In this document: piece by piece, positions 7,532-16,819 of the stretch
How positions within the stretch are numbered: position 1 is the first letter of the stretch
How the letters are laid out: each line of letters begins with the position of its first letter
From: JBBDMC01 sp963826055
Lineage (GTDB): Bacteria; Pseudomonadota; Alphaproteobacteria; Rhizobiales; Kaistiaceae
Length of the DNA: 64,000 nucleotides
Direction of reading: 5' to 3'
NCBI GenBank assembly: GCA_963826055.1
Contig: CAWGVO010000009.1
Location: forward strand, 682,001-746,000
Translations under genes and position numbers: made by a program
Notes under the pieces: generated by a model
Seen by the model: only the letters and a program-made list of their open reading frames with translations
The model's database searches: none
What the model was told of the DNA's origin: nothing

Positions 7532-8758
7532 GTGCGCGCTGCGGTGTTGGCTTTGGGTCTGAGCTGGGCATTGATGGGGTCCGCATGGGCCCAACAGCCA
7601 GGCCCGGCAACGGTGGTCGGAAGCGACGCGTTGAAGGTGAACGGCACCGTCTTCCGATTGAATGGGCTGGACGCGGTTGAGATTCACCAGTTCTGCTTTG
7701 TCGATGGCCAGGCCTGGGACTGCGGTGCTGCCGCTACTCGCGCCCTGCAGACGCTCGCCGACGGGGTTATGGTGGACTGCACGCCGACCAGCGAGACAAG
7801 CGGCAATGTGAAGTTCGCCGTTTGCACGGTTCAGGGGCAGGACATTGGCGAGACCATGGTGCGGGACGGATGGGCGGTGGCCAGTCCATCGTCTCCTTAC
7901 GTAGCTGCGGAGCAAGCAGCCCGTGACGCCTCAGCAGGCATATGGCGAGGATCATTTGTTGCGCCTTCGGACTTCCGCCAAGACATCGCCGCCATCGAGA
8001 AAAGCTACCTGGACCAGGCAGATGCCACGATCTTGGCCGATGCAGAGAAGAACCTCGACGCTGCCACCAGCATTAGCGTCTTCGCCAACGCGCACATCGC
8101 AACTCTTGGCCCTGAGGAAGATGGAAAAACATCGGACCGGCAGATCCGCATTCACAGTCTGCCGCCCGGATTTATCACTGACGCGGTCTCACCTGAGGAA
8201 ATCTTCAGTTGGCGGGCCGTTGCGCGCGTCCTGGAGAAATGGCGGCTGGCTGCCGTTGCATCGGTCATCACAGGCGCCCGTAGCCCCATCTGGGAGGGCG
8301 TGCTGTCCCACGCGCACCGAATCGAGACAGCCCAGAACGCGACTGAGTACTATCGGGCCTTAAGCCGATTCTCGACACAGTGGATCGCAGAGGGCCGGCA
8401 ACCAATTCTGCTGACTCCGCCAGCGATGCCGCAATGGATCGATCACTGGTTCAACTCTGAGCCGCCTGAAGGTGCGGTCGTCCAAAAGAAAGCCGACGTT
8501 GCCATACCGGGTTACTACGGCACAATCGACGGCGTCGACGTCTACACCGGGACCCCGATGCCGACGGACAATGCAATCCTCTTGCCCCAGGATCTTCTCG
8601 TCTCCGCCAGCTATCGCAAGAATGCCGATGGCGCGATCCTTGACCTTGACCAAAGCTCGGTGGCCACGCCCGAGCTCGTCTTTCGCTACTCGATTGCGCT
8701 CGAGTGGAAGCCAGATGAGATCGTTTGGGTGCACTATGCTCAGGAAGACCGCGAGTAG
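7532..8758 (+). CDS. Secreted SNase-like (thermonuclease fold) protein with long C-terminal domain
   Basis: 408 residues from GTG 7532, with GGAGG seven bases before and a signal peptide (LGLSWALMGSAWAQ). Residues about 28-140 follow the Staphylococcal-nuclease fold: VFRLNGLDAVE matches the family's R-L-x-G-I-D-x-P-E, and then GETMVRDGWA and AAEQAARDASAGIW match its C-terminal helices. The second catalytic Arg, normally in a DRYGR motif, falls in SGNVKFAVC and seems to be missing, so nuclease activity is doubtful. The remaining 260 residues (a helical ADAEKNLDAATSI region, then PGYYGTIDGVDVYTGTPMP and LVFRYSIALEWKPDEIVWVHY) are unassigned. Signal peptide and cysteines place it in the periplasm. 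Confidence 0.7.
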   Translation: MRAAVLALGLSWALMGSAWAQQPGPATVVGSDALKVNGTVFRLNGLDAVEIHQFCFVDGQAWDCGAAATRALQTLADGVMVDCTPTSETSGNVKFAVCTVQGQDIGETMVRDGWAVASPSSPYVAAEQAARDASAGIWRGSFVAPSDFRQDIAAIEKSYLDQADATILADAEKNLDAATSISVFANAHIATLGPEEDGKTSDRQIRIHSLPPGFITDAVSPEEIFSWRAVARVLEKWRLAAVASVITGARSPIWEGVLSHAHRIETAQNATEYYRALSRFSTQWIAEGRQPILLTPPAMPQWIDHWFNSEPPEGAVVQKKADVAIPGYYGTIDGVDVYTGTPMPTDNAILLPQDLLVSASYRKNADGAILDLDQSSVATPELVFRYSIALEWKPDEIVWVHYAQEDRE

Positions 8759-8767
8759 GCAGACAGC

Positions 8768-9766
8768 CTAGGCCCTGGTGAACAACGCGCGCGCGCCCGG
8801 GTAGGCGGCAAGTAAGCGGGGCGCCGCCGCCTTGCCGCTGACGAATATGGCTGTCGACAACGCATCGGCGTCTATGGCACGCGGTGCAATCACAGTTACA
8901 TCAAGCAAGCTGTTTGGGCTGCGCCCGGTGGCCGGATCGAAGATGTGATGATCGGCGGAGTGCCCGAAGCGCATGCCGTAGCCGCCTGAGACCGCCAGCC
9001 CTTGGTTGGCGATGGCGACGGTCCGGTTGATCTTCGTCGGGTCGCGTGGATCCTCCAGCCCGACTGGCCAGGCTTGCCCATCCGGGTTGTCGCCAATTGC
9101 GCGCGTCTCACCGAGGTCGACGATCGCGTGATCGAAACCCTCTTGGCGAAGGAGATCGGCGACGCGGTCGGTGATGTATCCTTGCGCGATGCCGTTGAGG
9201 GTAACGGCCATACCCGCCTTGATAAATCCAACCCGCCGACCTTCGATCGCTATATCGCGATAGCCAACCTTGGCGCGCGCGGCTTCGAGTTCGGTGCCGG
9301 ACGGACCGGCGGTATCATCGGGGTGAGTGCGGAAGTGAGCCTCGTAAAGCCGCCACAGGGGCTGGACGGTCGGATCGAAGGCGCCTGCACTGACGTCGGC
9401 TGCGTGCCGTGCCGCGGTGAGCACGGCGACGAGATCGGCCGATGCGTGGTCGAGACGACCATCCCGGTTGAGATGTGCGATCTCGGAGTCAGGCCGCAGT
9501 AAACTGAACACGCTATCGAGCCGTTCGACCTCGGTGCGCATGCGGGCAATAGTAGTTCGTGCAAACGCGTCGTCGGGGTGCCACAAGGTGAAACTTGCCG
9601 GGCCGCCCAGCGATTCGCCCCGCCAGGTCTGGAACACGGGACCACCTGGCAGACGGCGAAGCGCCGCCGCTCCGAGCGGCAAGGCGGCGACGGCGCCAAC
9701 CACCTTGAGGACCTCGCGGCGAGACCAGCTTCTGGCGGCAATCGGGTTGGATGTGACGGTGCTCAT
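8768..9766 (-). CDS. apbE: FAD:protein FMN transferase (ApbE family)
   Basis: 332 residues with a twin-arginine-like or lipid-free signal region (RSWSRREVLKVVGAVAALPLGAAAL), so the enzyme works in the periplasm. Family motifs are present: RMRTEVERLDSVFSLLRPDSEIAHLN, the GAFDPTVQPLW segment, LNGIAQGYITDRV, DLGETRAIG, and HHIFDPATGRSP with the Asp and Thr that bind Mg2+ and FAD. ApbE attaches FMN through a phosphoester to Thr or Ser in a (S/A)GATxxT/S motif of client flavoproteins. Its gene begins 10 bases after the stop of the NosR-like gene, which carries such a motif, so the two form an operon and an enzyme-client pair. Confidence 0.93.
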   Translation of the reverse strand: MSTVTSNPIAARSWSRREVLKVVGAVAALPLGAAALRRLPGGPVFQTWRGESLGGPASFTLWHPDDAFARTTIARMRTEVERLDSVFSLLRPDSEIAHLNRDGRLDHASADLVAVLTAARHAADVSAGAFDPTVQPLWRLYEAHFRTHPDDTAGPSGTELEAARAKVGYRDIAIEGRRVGFIKAGMAVTLNGIAQGYITDRVADLLRQEGFDHAIVDLGETRAIGDNPDGQAWPVGLEDPRDPTKINRTVAIANQGLAVSGGYGMRFGHSADHHIFDPATGRSPNSLLDVTVIAPRAIDADALSTAIFVSGKAAAPRLLAAYPGARALFTRA

Positions 9767-9775
9767 GGGCGGCGA

Positions 9776-11917
9776 CTAGGCGGGGCCGGCGTTGCGAATC
9801 GAAACCGGCACTGGAACGTCCGCGGGACGTGGGCGCGGCCGGGCCCTCTGACGCGGGGTACGCAGCTTGCGCGCGCGTACCAGCGGCGGACAGCGGTGGT
9901 CGTCGTAGTACTCGACCTGGCAGTCGAGGCACTGGAAGCACTCCTCCATCTTGATCTTGCCCGACGACGCGATAGCGCCGACCGGGCAACTGCGTTCGCA
10001 CAGGTGGCAGGGACTGCCGCACTCCGGCCGGCGCTTCAGAAGATCAAGCAGGTGCAGTCGGTCGAGGATCGCCAGAGTCCCACCGAGCGGGCAGAGAAAT
10101 CGGCAGTAGGCGCGTTCCGTGAACAGGCCGACGGCAAGCAGGCCTACCGCATAGAACACGTATGGCCACTCGCGGGCGAACACCGACGTGATCGCCGTCT
10201 TGAACGGTTCCACCTCTTCGGCAAGCGTGCCGCCGGTCGGCGCCAGAAAGACAAGCGCCAGGACGGTCACCACCGATGCGTACTTGCCCAGCCACAACTT
10301 GCTCTGCAGCCGCTCGGACGGCGCCCACTGAGGCAAATGAAGGAAGCGCGCAACCTGCGCCAGCAGTTCCTGCAGGGCTCCGAAGGGGCACAACCAACCG
10401 CAGAACACCCCGCGGCCAATCACGATCAGCGAGAAGGCGGTGTATGCGGCGATCATAACGATCAGCGGCTCCGCCAGATAGAAGCCGATGCCGACGTTCT
10501 GGAACGGCGCCTGCACGTAATTGATGATGTGGACGATGGAAAGCTGGGCGCCTGCTGTCCATCCCAGCCAGACCAATGTGAATGCAAGGAAGCCGGTGCG
10601 CACCCAGCGGTGAACGCGGCGATGGCGGGTGAGTACCGACTGGAAAGCGAACAGAAGGGTCAGCACGACCAGCGCGGATCCCAGGATAATCTCGTTGGTA
10701 CGGCCCTCTTGCCAGGCTTGCACCCAGGCTGGGACTGGCGGGGGTTCCGGCATGAGGATGTTCTGCGGCGGCAACTGGTAGTTCAAGCCGGGCAGTGTGA
10801 TCGTCGCCGTTCGACCATCTGGAGCAGAGGCGTGAACGAGCACCTCGACGCTAAACAGCTTGAGGCCATCGAATCCGGTCGCGGGCGGCAGCACGACAAT
10901 ACCGCTGACGTTGCCGAAAGACGTTCGTGTACGGACGTATTGATCGTGGCCAAACTCGAAGGTGCGGTCGCCCTGGACGATGCGCAGCCGCTCGAGACGA
11001 TAGCCACTGGACTTGTTCTGGAACTTGAAACCCTGGAAGTCATACGGGCTGGTGGACGCGAGCATTACCGTCTGCGTACCCGTCGGGTATCCAGACCGCA
11101 GCCGATCGTAGGTGCCGGCGCCGAGCGCATTACGGCCGATCATCGCCGGGGTAGCCAGCCCGACCTTGAGATCGAGGTATGTGTCGCCAGGTCCCCCTTC
11201 AGGCGCGACCTCGGGAACCATGTCGCTGGCGCCGGCAGCCTTCATTGCCGCGGCCAAGTCCGCATTGGAGACTTTCAGCGAAACGATCGAGTGGTCGGCA
11301 AGAAGTTCCGCCTTCGTCATCGGACGGAACGAGTCCAGATCGATAGTGGGCTCTGTCACTACCGGCCGGTCTAACTGGGCACGTAGAACCATTCTCGCGC
11401 TGTCACGGATAGCTTCCCGCATGGCGCGGGCCGAAACGGTCGCGCCGGCGATGAAACGAGGCGACGGGCCACCCCCCTTCGAGATTTCGAGGCCCGCCAT
11501 TTTGTCCATGAACTGGACCAACAGCTCGGTGCGACGGCTGTCGTTGAGGATGTGGGGCTCGCGGTGAAAGACGTTGACAGCGCCCGTGATCGTTCCGTGT
11601 AGGTCGACCCCGGCAATCACGTCGAAAGGCGTGCCCGAATAGCCCGGAGCCTGAACAACGTCGAGAGTGGAAAATATGTAACCGATTACCGCATCGCCAG
11701 CATACACGGCAACCGCCGGTGCGCCTCTGCCCTCGACGGTCTCCAGGCGGCCGGCGTGAGGGAAAACCGCAGCCAGGACCTCGGGAGTCAGCCGATCGAT
11801 CAGCGGCGGCGTGTGTTCCAGGTAGTCGACGTCAGCAGCGGCAAAGCGCGGCACCAGGACCGAAAGCGCGAAGAGGATACCCGCCGCCAACGTTGGGCGA
11901 CCAAGCCATGGGACCAA
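9776..11917 (-). CDS. NosR/NirI-family flavin- and iron-sulfur-containing membrane protein
   Basis: 713 residues. The start is TTG 11917 with GGAGGGG six bases upstream. Order: signal/anchor (1-28); periplasmic FMN-binding domain with the flavin-attachment motif AGATVSARAM near residues 155-165; a periplasmic linker to about 390; then several membrane helices with two CxxxCP motifs (CGWLCPFGAL and CRFLCPLGG); finally a ferredoxin-like cytoplasmic tail with CHLCERSCPVGAI and CFQCLDC clusters. Such proteins carry electrons across the membrane, classically for nitrous-oxide reductase maturation. No nosZ, nosD or nosL is nearby, so another role (redox supply to a periplasmic enzyme or assembly factor) is likely here. 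The downstream apbE should flavinylate it. Confidence 0.88.
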   Translation of the reverse strand: MVPWLGRPTLAAGILFALSVLVPRFAAADVDYLEHTPPLIDRLTPEVLAAVFPHAGRLETVEGRGAPAVAVYAGDAVIGYIFSTLDVVQAPGYSGTPFDVIAGVDLHGTITGAVNVFHREPHILNDSRRTELLVQFMDKMAGLEISKGGGPSPRFIAGATVSARAMREAIRDSARMVLRAQLDRPVVTEPTIDLDSFRPMTKAELLADHSIVSLKVSNADLAAAMKAAGASDMVPEVAPEGGPGDTYLDLKVGLATPAMIGRNALGAGTYDRLRSGYPTGTQTVMLASTSPYDFQGFKFQNKSSGYRLERLRIVQGDRTFEFGHDQYVRTRTSFGNVSGIVVLPPATGFDGLKLFSVEVLVHASAPDGRTATITLPGLNYQLPPQNILMPEPPPVPAWVQAWQEGRTNEIILGSALVVLTLLFAFQSVLTRHRRVHRWVRTGFLAFTLVWLGWTAGAQLSIVHIINYVQAPFQNVGIGFYLAEPLIVMIAAYTAFSLIVIGRGVFCGWLCPFGALQELLAQVARFLHLPQWAPSERLQSKLWLGKYASVVTVLALVFLAPTGGTLAEEVEPFKTAITSVFAREWPYVFYAVGLLAVGLFTERAYCRFLCPLGGTLAILDRLHLLDLLKRRPECGSPCHLCERSCPVGAIASSGKIKMEECFQCLDCQVEYYDDHRCPPLVRARKLRTPRQRARPRPRPADVPVPVSIRNAGPA

Positions 11918-12192
11918 AGAAACCCCTCCGAACCAGAAACGAAAATTCGCCCGCCGATCGACAAGTCATGAGTGCCAGATTGATCGCAAACCAGGGCGTT
12001 GGCAAGTGGAGCGAGCGCAACCCGAGACCCGCTCCTTACAGGGTGCGGTATCAAAAGACGGGCCTTCAGGACCCTCCTTCGCGGAATGGTGGGGTTTCGG
12101 GTCGAAGGGGCAGGGCCGCAGTTTGGCTTTCTCAACCAACTCGCATTTGGTGTAACATCGAACCTCGGCGACACTGGGGTGAGGTATCCGCA

Positions 12193-12990
12193 ATGCGCCT
12201 CCTTGCATTTCTGCGACTGATACTCGCGGTTGCGGTGTTTGTACCTTCGGGGTCAGCGGCAGTCGCCCAGGAGGTCGACCTTGAGCTGGTGCTTGCCGTC
12301 GACGTCTCGGCCTCGATGGACGTCAACGAGCAATTCCTCCAGCGGCGCGGCTACGTCGGAGCGTTTCGCGATCCTGATGTCATCTCGGCGATCACGTCGG
12401 GCTCCCTCGGGCGCATCGCCGTCACATACGTTGAGTGGGCCGGAGACTATCGCAAAGTCGTCGTCCCTTGGCGGGTTATCCAAAACCAAGGCGACGCGCG
12501 CTCGTTTGCCGACGAATTGGCATCCCAGCCTATGTCCGAGCACGATCGGACATCGATTTCGGGCGGATTGCTGTTTGCCGCCGACCAGTTCACGCAAAGC
12601 CCGGTTTCCGGCGTCAGCCGGACGATCGACATATCGGGGGATGGGGCCAACAACCTGGGCCTTCCGGTCGTGTCGGCCCGCGACGCGGTCGTGGCCCAAG
12701 GCATCACCATCAACGGCTTGCCGATTGTCATCCGGCCGAGCCCGATTGGCTTTCCCCTCGGCCGGTTCGACCTTGCTCTCTACTATGAAGATTGCGTCAT
12801 TGGTGGCTCGGGGGCATTCATGGTCAAAGTGGAGGATCCGGCGGGTTTCGAGTTCGCCATTCGCCGCAAGCTCCTCCTCGAAATTGCCAAACTCGCGCCC
12901 GCCGTGACATTTGTCGCCGACACCGTCCAGCCCAAGCCACAGATCGACTGCTTGATCGGTGAGCGGTGGTTTACGAAAACGCCTGACTGA
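12193..12990 (+). CDS. Secreted VWA-domain protein of the DUF1194 family
   Basis: 265 residues from ATG 12193 (GAGG upstream); longer frames lack signals. A signal peptide (1-28, ending AAVAQ) is followed at once by a von Willebrand A domain. LVLAVDVSASMD holds the metal-ion-dependent adhesion motif DxSxS, and SISGGLLFAAD and IDISGDGANNLG supply the later loop residues (Thr/Ser and Asp). Cys in YYEDCVIGG and IDCLIG are typical of DUF1194. These proteins are found in alphaproteobacteria; function is not established, presumably metal-dependent protein binding in the periplasm. It is divergent from the NosR-like gene. Confidence 0.85.
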   Translation: MRLLAFLRLILAVAVFVPSGSAAVAQEVDLELVLAVDVSASMDVNEQFLQRRGYVGAFRDPDVISAITSGSLGRIAVTYVEWAGDYRKVVVPWRVIQNQGDARSFADELASQPMSEHDRTSISGGLLFAADQFTQSPVSGVSRTIDISGDGANNLGLPVVSARDAVVAQGITINGLPIVIRPSPIGFPLGRFDLALYYEDCVIGGSGAFMVKVEDPAGFEFAIRRKLLLEIAKLAPAVTFVADTVQPKPQIDCLIGERWFTKTPD

Positions 12991-13155
12991 TGTGCGGCAG
13001 GCCGGGCGGCCACATCGGAACACGGCCATGACTTTGCGTTGAGGGCCGTCGGTGCGGTTGCGTGCGACGAATGGCCGCGCTGCTCCGGCGAGCAAATCGT
13101 CATGAACCTCGCGCCAGCTGCAGGAGAACCCAGTCCTGGGCGGCATCGCTGCTCA

Positions 13156-14019
13156 TCACATCAACCCGGCTGCAAGGGCCGTCACCCCCGGCCTGACCCG
13201 CTCCAGGCGCTCGAGAGTCCGGGCGACGGTCTCCCGCTCGCGTCGCGGTGACGCCGGGAACTCGCGGCGCAACGCCTCGACCACCATGGCGAGCCCGTCA
13301 GGCCCGGAAACCAGATAGTCGGCAATCCTCGCGATATGGAAGTGAAACCACAGATAGTCGAGCTGGCCCATGTCGAAATAGAGATTGTCGAAGTCCGTGA
13401 GCGTCCGGTAGTGGTTCGCGTTGGCGAAGCGCGGCGGCATGCCGCTCTGAAAGCCCGCGAACTGGGGACGCTCCGCGCGGATGTAGCCAGCCATGATTAC
13501 GCTGGCGATCAGTTCGTTAACCCAGAAATTGGAGCTGCCGATGCCTAGCGCGTGGGCGATCACGTGGCCCATCTCGTGGAACAGCCAGGCTGCGTTGATC
13601 GACCGCTCGTCAATGTCCCACAGGTTGAAGCCGGGATGGGAGGTGACGTGGTCGGCAATGATGATGAAGCCGGTCAGCGTCTCGGCATGGGGGGAAGGGT
13701 AGGGGATCGCGGTGGCGAGGCGAAAACCGGCCGGATCAAGCACTGCCATGGCGATGGAGTCTTTCCACGGAAGGGTTCGGTGATACCAGGCAACGGCAGC
13801 GGTGGCCTCGCTGGCGTAGAACTCAGCTTCGCCCTTGGCGCCAGGTGAATAATGGAGGATGACGCCGTCGCGTTCGATCTTCGGCAGCTGCAGCGCAGCG
13901 ACCCGCGAGGCGTTTGTCGCGCCAAACTGTGCATGGATGGGCGCCGCCGTGGCGACAAGAGCGGCCAGCAAGACCGCGACATATCGTAGGGTGCGCAACA
14001 GCGTCCGGCGGGTCCCCAT
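13156..14019 (-). CDS. Secreted zinc-metallopeptidase-like protein (HExxH, gluzincin type)
   Basis: 287 residues with a signal peptide (RTLRYVAVLLAALVATAAPIHA). The motif FHEMGHVIAHALG gives the zinc ligands H148 and H152 and catalytic E149; E169 in WVNELIAS, 20 residues further on, is well placed as the third ligand, the gluzincin pattern. The region before it (ILHYSPGAKGEAEFYASEATAAVAWYHRTL) looks like the substrate-cleft domain of peptidase MA or basic secretory types. Substrate unknown. The gene converges with the DUF1194 gene, and about 165 bases between them hold nothing recognisable. Confidence 0.75.
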   Translation of the reverse strand: MGTRRTLLRTLRYVAVLLAALVATAAPIHAQFGATNASRVAALQLPKIERDGVILHYSPGAKGEAEFYASEATAAVAWYHRTLPWKDSIAMAVLDPAGFRLATAIPYPSPHAETLTGFIIIADHVTSHPGFNLWDIDERSINAAWLFHEMGHVIAHALGIGSSNFWVNELIASVIMAGYIRAERPQFAGFQSGMPPRFANANHYRTLTDFDNLYFDMGQLDYLWFHFHIARIADYLVSGPDGLAMVVEALRREFPASPRRERETVARTLERLERVRPGVTALAAGLM

Positions 14020-14246
14020 CAGCGGCTATCGGTTGGTGCCGGCGGTTGTCGCGGCACGCCTACGTTTGCTTGTTTTGGACAGCCCGTCGCCGGGTCGTGC
14101 TCATGGTGTCCAAGGTACAGCGAAGTCAGTTGCCAGACAAATTCTGACAGGCCATCAACTCGCCGCTCACCCCAGTCTGCAACGACCGGCTTCGCAAGGG
14201 CTCCAATGTCGGCTATCAGTTGGCGCCCTCAATGGATGGTGGCTGC

Positions 14247-14981
14247 ATGATTACCGTCTACCGGCTCCTTGCCGCGCTCGTCTTCATTCTTCTGTGGTGG
14301 GCCGCATCGTTTACGAGCCAGTTCATTCCGACACCGCTGCAGACGGCGGTGGCGGCCAAGACAATGTTCTCCGATGGTGTGATCTACAAATCGATTGGCG
14401 AGACCGTATCGGTTTACCTGACGGGCTATTTGTTGGGCGTTCTGGTTGCTCTACCCGTCGGCCTGCTGATGGGCGGCTTCCGTATCCTCGGCCGAACCCT
14501 CGAAATATACGTCAATGCGCTTATGGCGACACCGCGGGTCGCCTTCATCCCTCTTATTATCGTCCTTCTCGGCCTTGGTTTTCAGGCAAAGATCGCGGTT
14601 ATCTTTCTGGGAACGGTCATGCCAATTTTGATCAACACCTACGCCGGGGTGCTTAACGCAGACGGCGAATTGGTCGAGATGGCACGGTCTACCGGCGCTC
14701 GCCGCTCGCAGATCTTCCTGAAGATTCTTTTCCCCGGTGCTCTGCCGTTTGTGGTTGTCGGCCTTCGCCTCGGCGCCACCATAGGATTGATCAACACTAT
14801 TGTCGCCGAACTCTACACAGCGGTCAGAGGTCTTGGGGGGTTGCTCGCTCTTTATGGCAACACGTTCCAGATGGAACGGTATTTCGTCGTCGTGTTCGTC
14901 CTGGCGACCCTCGGCGTCATCGTGACCCAGTTGCTGCGGGTGCTGGAGTCGCGAATGGAGGGCTGGCGATACAAGGGCTGA
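14247..14981 (+). CDS. ABC transporter permease, NitT/TauT/SsuC type, orphan
   Basis: 244 residues from ATG 14247; an alternative ATG lies at 14220. Five or six hydrophobic segments and the binding-protein-dependent transport motif EMARSTGARRSQIFLKILFPGALPF (the EAA loop that contacts the ATPase) identify a single-domain importer permease. The ATPRVAFIPLIIVLLGLG segment is typical of nitrate/sulfonate/taurine and hydroxymethylpyrimidine permeases. Neither an ATPase nor a binding protein is adjacent: the neighbours are an opposed peptidase gene and a SnoaL-like gene. It may be a leftover of a rearranged operon or may share subunits made elsewhere. Confidence 0.85.
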   Translation: MITVYRLLAALVFILLWWAASFTSQFIPTPLQTAVAAKTMFSDGVIYKSIGETVSVYLTGYLLGVLVALPVGLLMGGFRILGRTLEIYVNALMATPRVAFIPLIIVLLGLGFQAKIAVIFLGTVMPILINTYAGVLNADGELVEMARSTGARRSQIFLKILFPGALPFVVVGLRLGATIGLINTIVAELYTAVRGLGGLLALYGNTFQMERYFVVVFVLATLGVIVTQLLRVLESRMEGWRYKG

Positions 14982-15051
14982 TGCGGGCATTGAAAGGGGA
15001 AGGGGCGTCCCGCGCCAGGGCCTCGCGTGCTGCGCTTTGGCGAAGATGCGA

Positions 15052-15537
15052 TCAGGGCTGCGGCATGGCGGATGAGTGGTGCTGCGCGATCAACCAGCGC
15101 CCGTTCACCTTGACCAGGGCGAAGCTGTAGCGGTTTTCGACCTGAACCCGCTGATTGCTTGGAAGCGTGACATTGAACTCATAAGTTCCGGTACTCGTGG
15201 CGAACATGCCATCGCCATAGATGCGTATCTGCGGATTGTGGAACGAGACCTTGCGATCGGTGTAGTTGTCGAATTGCAGCTTGAAGTACGGCGCAAAAGA
15301 ATCCGGCCCTACAAAAGGTTCGCGCGCGTTCGTCCCCCAGAAGACCGCGTCGGGCGTATAGAGTGCGAGCATCGGCCCGGGTCCGGTCGCCGAGGCATAG
15401 GTCGCCGCCCACGTGTTCATCGCGGCCAGCACTTCATCCTCGGACGACTGGGCAAGCGCAAATCTCGGAATCGCGAGCAACGACGCAACCAGGCAGACAA
15501 GGCCGACCGACCTCGCTGCGATCCACCAACGTGTCAT
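15052..15537 (-). CDS. Secreted SnoaL/DUF4440-like (NTF2-fold) protein
   Basis: 161 residues from ATG 15537, preceded by AGGAGG at ideal distance; the longer frame to 15645 has no site. A signal peptide (residues 1-29, ending RFALAQ) is followed by an NTF2-like domain: EDEVLAAMNTWAATYASATGPGPMLALYTPDAVFWGT, then VSFHNPQIRIYGDGMFATSTGTYEF and YSFALVKVNGRWLIAQHHSS, the standard end of DUF4440/CaMKII-association-type proteins. These bind small molecules or act as isomerase-like or scaffold proteins. The secreted form with HHSS at its end is common in proteobacteria and has no defined function. Confidence 0.75.
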   Translation of the reverse strand: MTRWWIAARSVGLVCLVASLLAIPRFALAQSSEDEVLAAMNTWAATYASATGPGPMLALYTPDAVFWGTNAREPFVGPDSFAPYFKLQFDNYTDRKVSFHNPQIRIYGDGMFATSTGTYEFNVTLPSNQRVQVENRYSFALVKVNGRWLIAQHHSSAMPQP

Positions 15538-15790
15538 CAGATCCTCCTGTCCCTGCGTACCAGCGAGCTCCTGCACAATTCGGACATTGAACCAAACGAC
15601 GACCGGTCTCGCATCATCGTTTTCGCCGCGGCGGCGCGCGACCATGATCAGGCAGGATAACGCCAGGACGCCTTTCCCTTTGCACAGCGTTGCAAATACC
15701 GGGCGCAGCCGATATCTGGACCTCAGCTAAAGTGGCCCGCGACGAGGCACGCTCGCAACGTTTCGACGGGCCGCACCACGAGGTTCCGCG

Positions 15791-16818
15791 GTGACGTCGA
15801 ACGTGCGCGCGCCAGACCAGATCCTTCGTCAGTGCCCAGCAGGTCGCGGACCTTGCCGGCGTGTCGCGCTCTGCCGTCTCGCGCACCTTCACCGACGGCG
15901 CCAGCGTTTCCGACAGCACGAGGCGCAAGGTTCTCGCCGCTGCCGAGTCCCTCGGCTACCACGTCAACCATCTCGCCCGCGGCCTTATCCGCGAGCACAC
16001 TGGCATCGTCTGCCTGATCGTTGCCGACATGAACACGCCCTATCAGGCCCGCATGCTTGAAGCGCTCAGTGCCAGGCTCCAGGCGATCAAGAAAGTCGCC
16101 ATGGTGATCAACACCTCCGGCGAGCAGGCAAGCGTCGAGAGGGCGGTGCGCCAGACACTTCACTATCGCGCCGACGCGACCATCGTTTTGTCGGGAACTC
16201 CGGCGGCAGCACTGATCGAGACCTGCATCAAGAGCGGTCAGCGGGTCATCCTGATCAACCGCGACGACCATCTCGATGGTACGGTCAATATGGTGGTCGA
16301 CAACCGCAAAGCGGCCGAGCAGGCATTCAGCCGTGTTCCGCCGCGCCCGCTGCGAGACCTTCGCGGTCGTTTCCTCGCAGGCAGGAACGCCGAGCCTCAC
16401 CGCCCGCGAGACGGCCTTCGCCAACGCCGCCCGTGCCGGCGGATTCGACGTCACCGTCGTCCGCGCCGGGCCGACTGCCTATGCGACCGGTCGCGATGCG
16501 GCCTTTCGCCTCCTTAGCCACACCAGCCGGCCGGACGCTGTTTTTTGCGTCACTGACCTGCTCGCCCTCGGTTTCATGGATGCTGCCCGCCACGCCTTCG
16601 CCATGGCCATCCCGGAGGACATTTGCGTGATTGGCTTTGACGATATCCCGCAGGCAAGCTGGGATTCCTATGGCCTGACGACGTTCCGCCAACCGATCGA
16701 CGCCATCGCCGAGCAGGCGGCCGACCTCATCGATCGACCGGACGTCACAATTGGTGCAGAGGAGCCAATCGTGCTTTCGGCCGATCCGGTGTGGCGGACC
16801 TCTGTGCGTCCTCGCTGA
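15791..16818 (+). pseudogene. LacI-family transcriptional regulator, split by two frameshifts
   Basis: The DNA-binding part SAQQVADLAGVSRSAVSRTF plus RRKVLAAAESLGYHVNHLARGL is a textbook LacI helix-turn-helix with hinge. It is followed by the sugar-binding-protein-like domain (GIVCLIVADMNTPYQ, RVILINRDD) and, in another frame, by ARETAFANAARAGGFDV, DAVFCVTDLLALGFMDA, DICVIGFDDIPQASW and LTTFRQPIDAIAEQA. Nothing of the family is missing; the frame merely changes near 16335. At the 5' end the helix-turn-helix frame has a stop (15792-15794) and no start codon, whereas GTG 15791 in another frame continues into it if one base is corrected near 15825. Hence two indels. It converges on the phosphoesterase end of the phosphatase operon and may repress it. 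Sequencing error is more likely than true decay. Confidence 0.8.
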
Positions 16819-16819
16819 C

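Noticed and set aside
9578..11374. 598-codon plus-strand open frame
   Set aside because: Antisense shadow of the NosR-like gene; no family motif, no ribosome-binding site.
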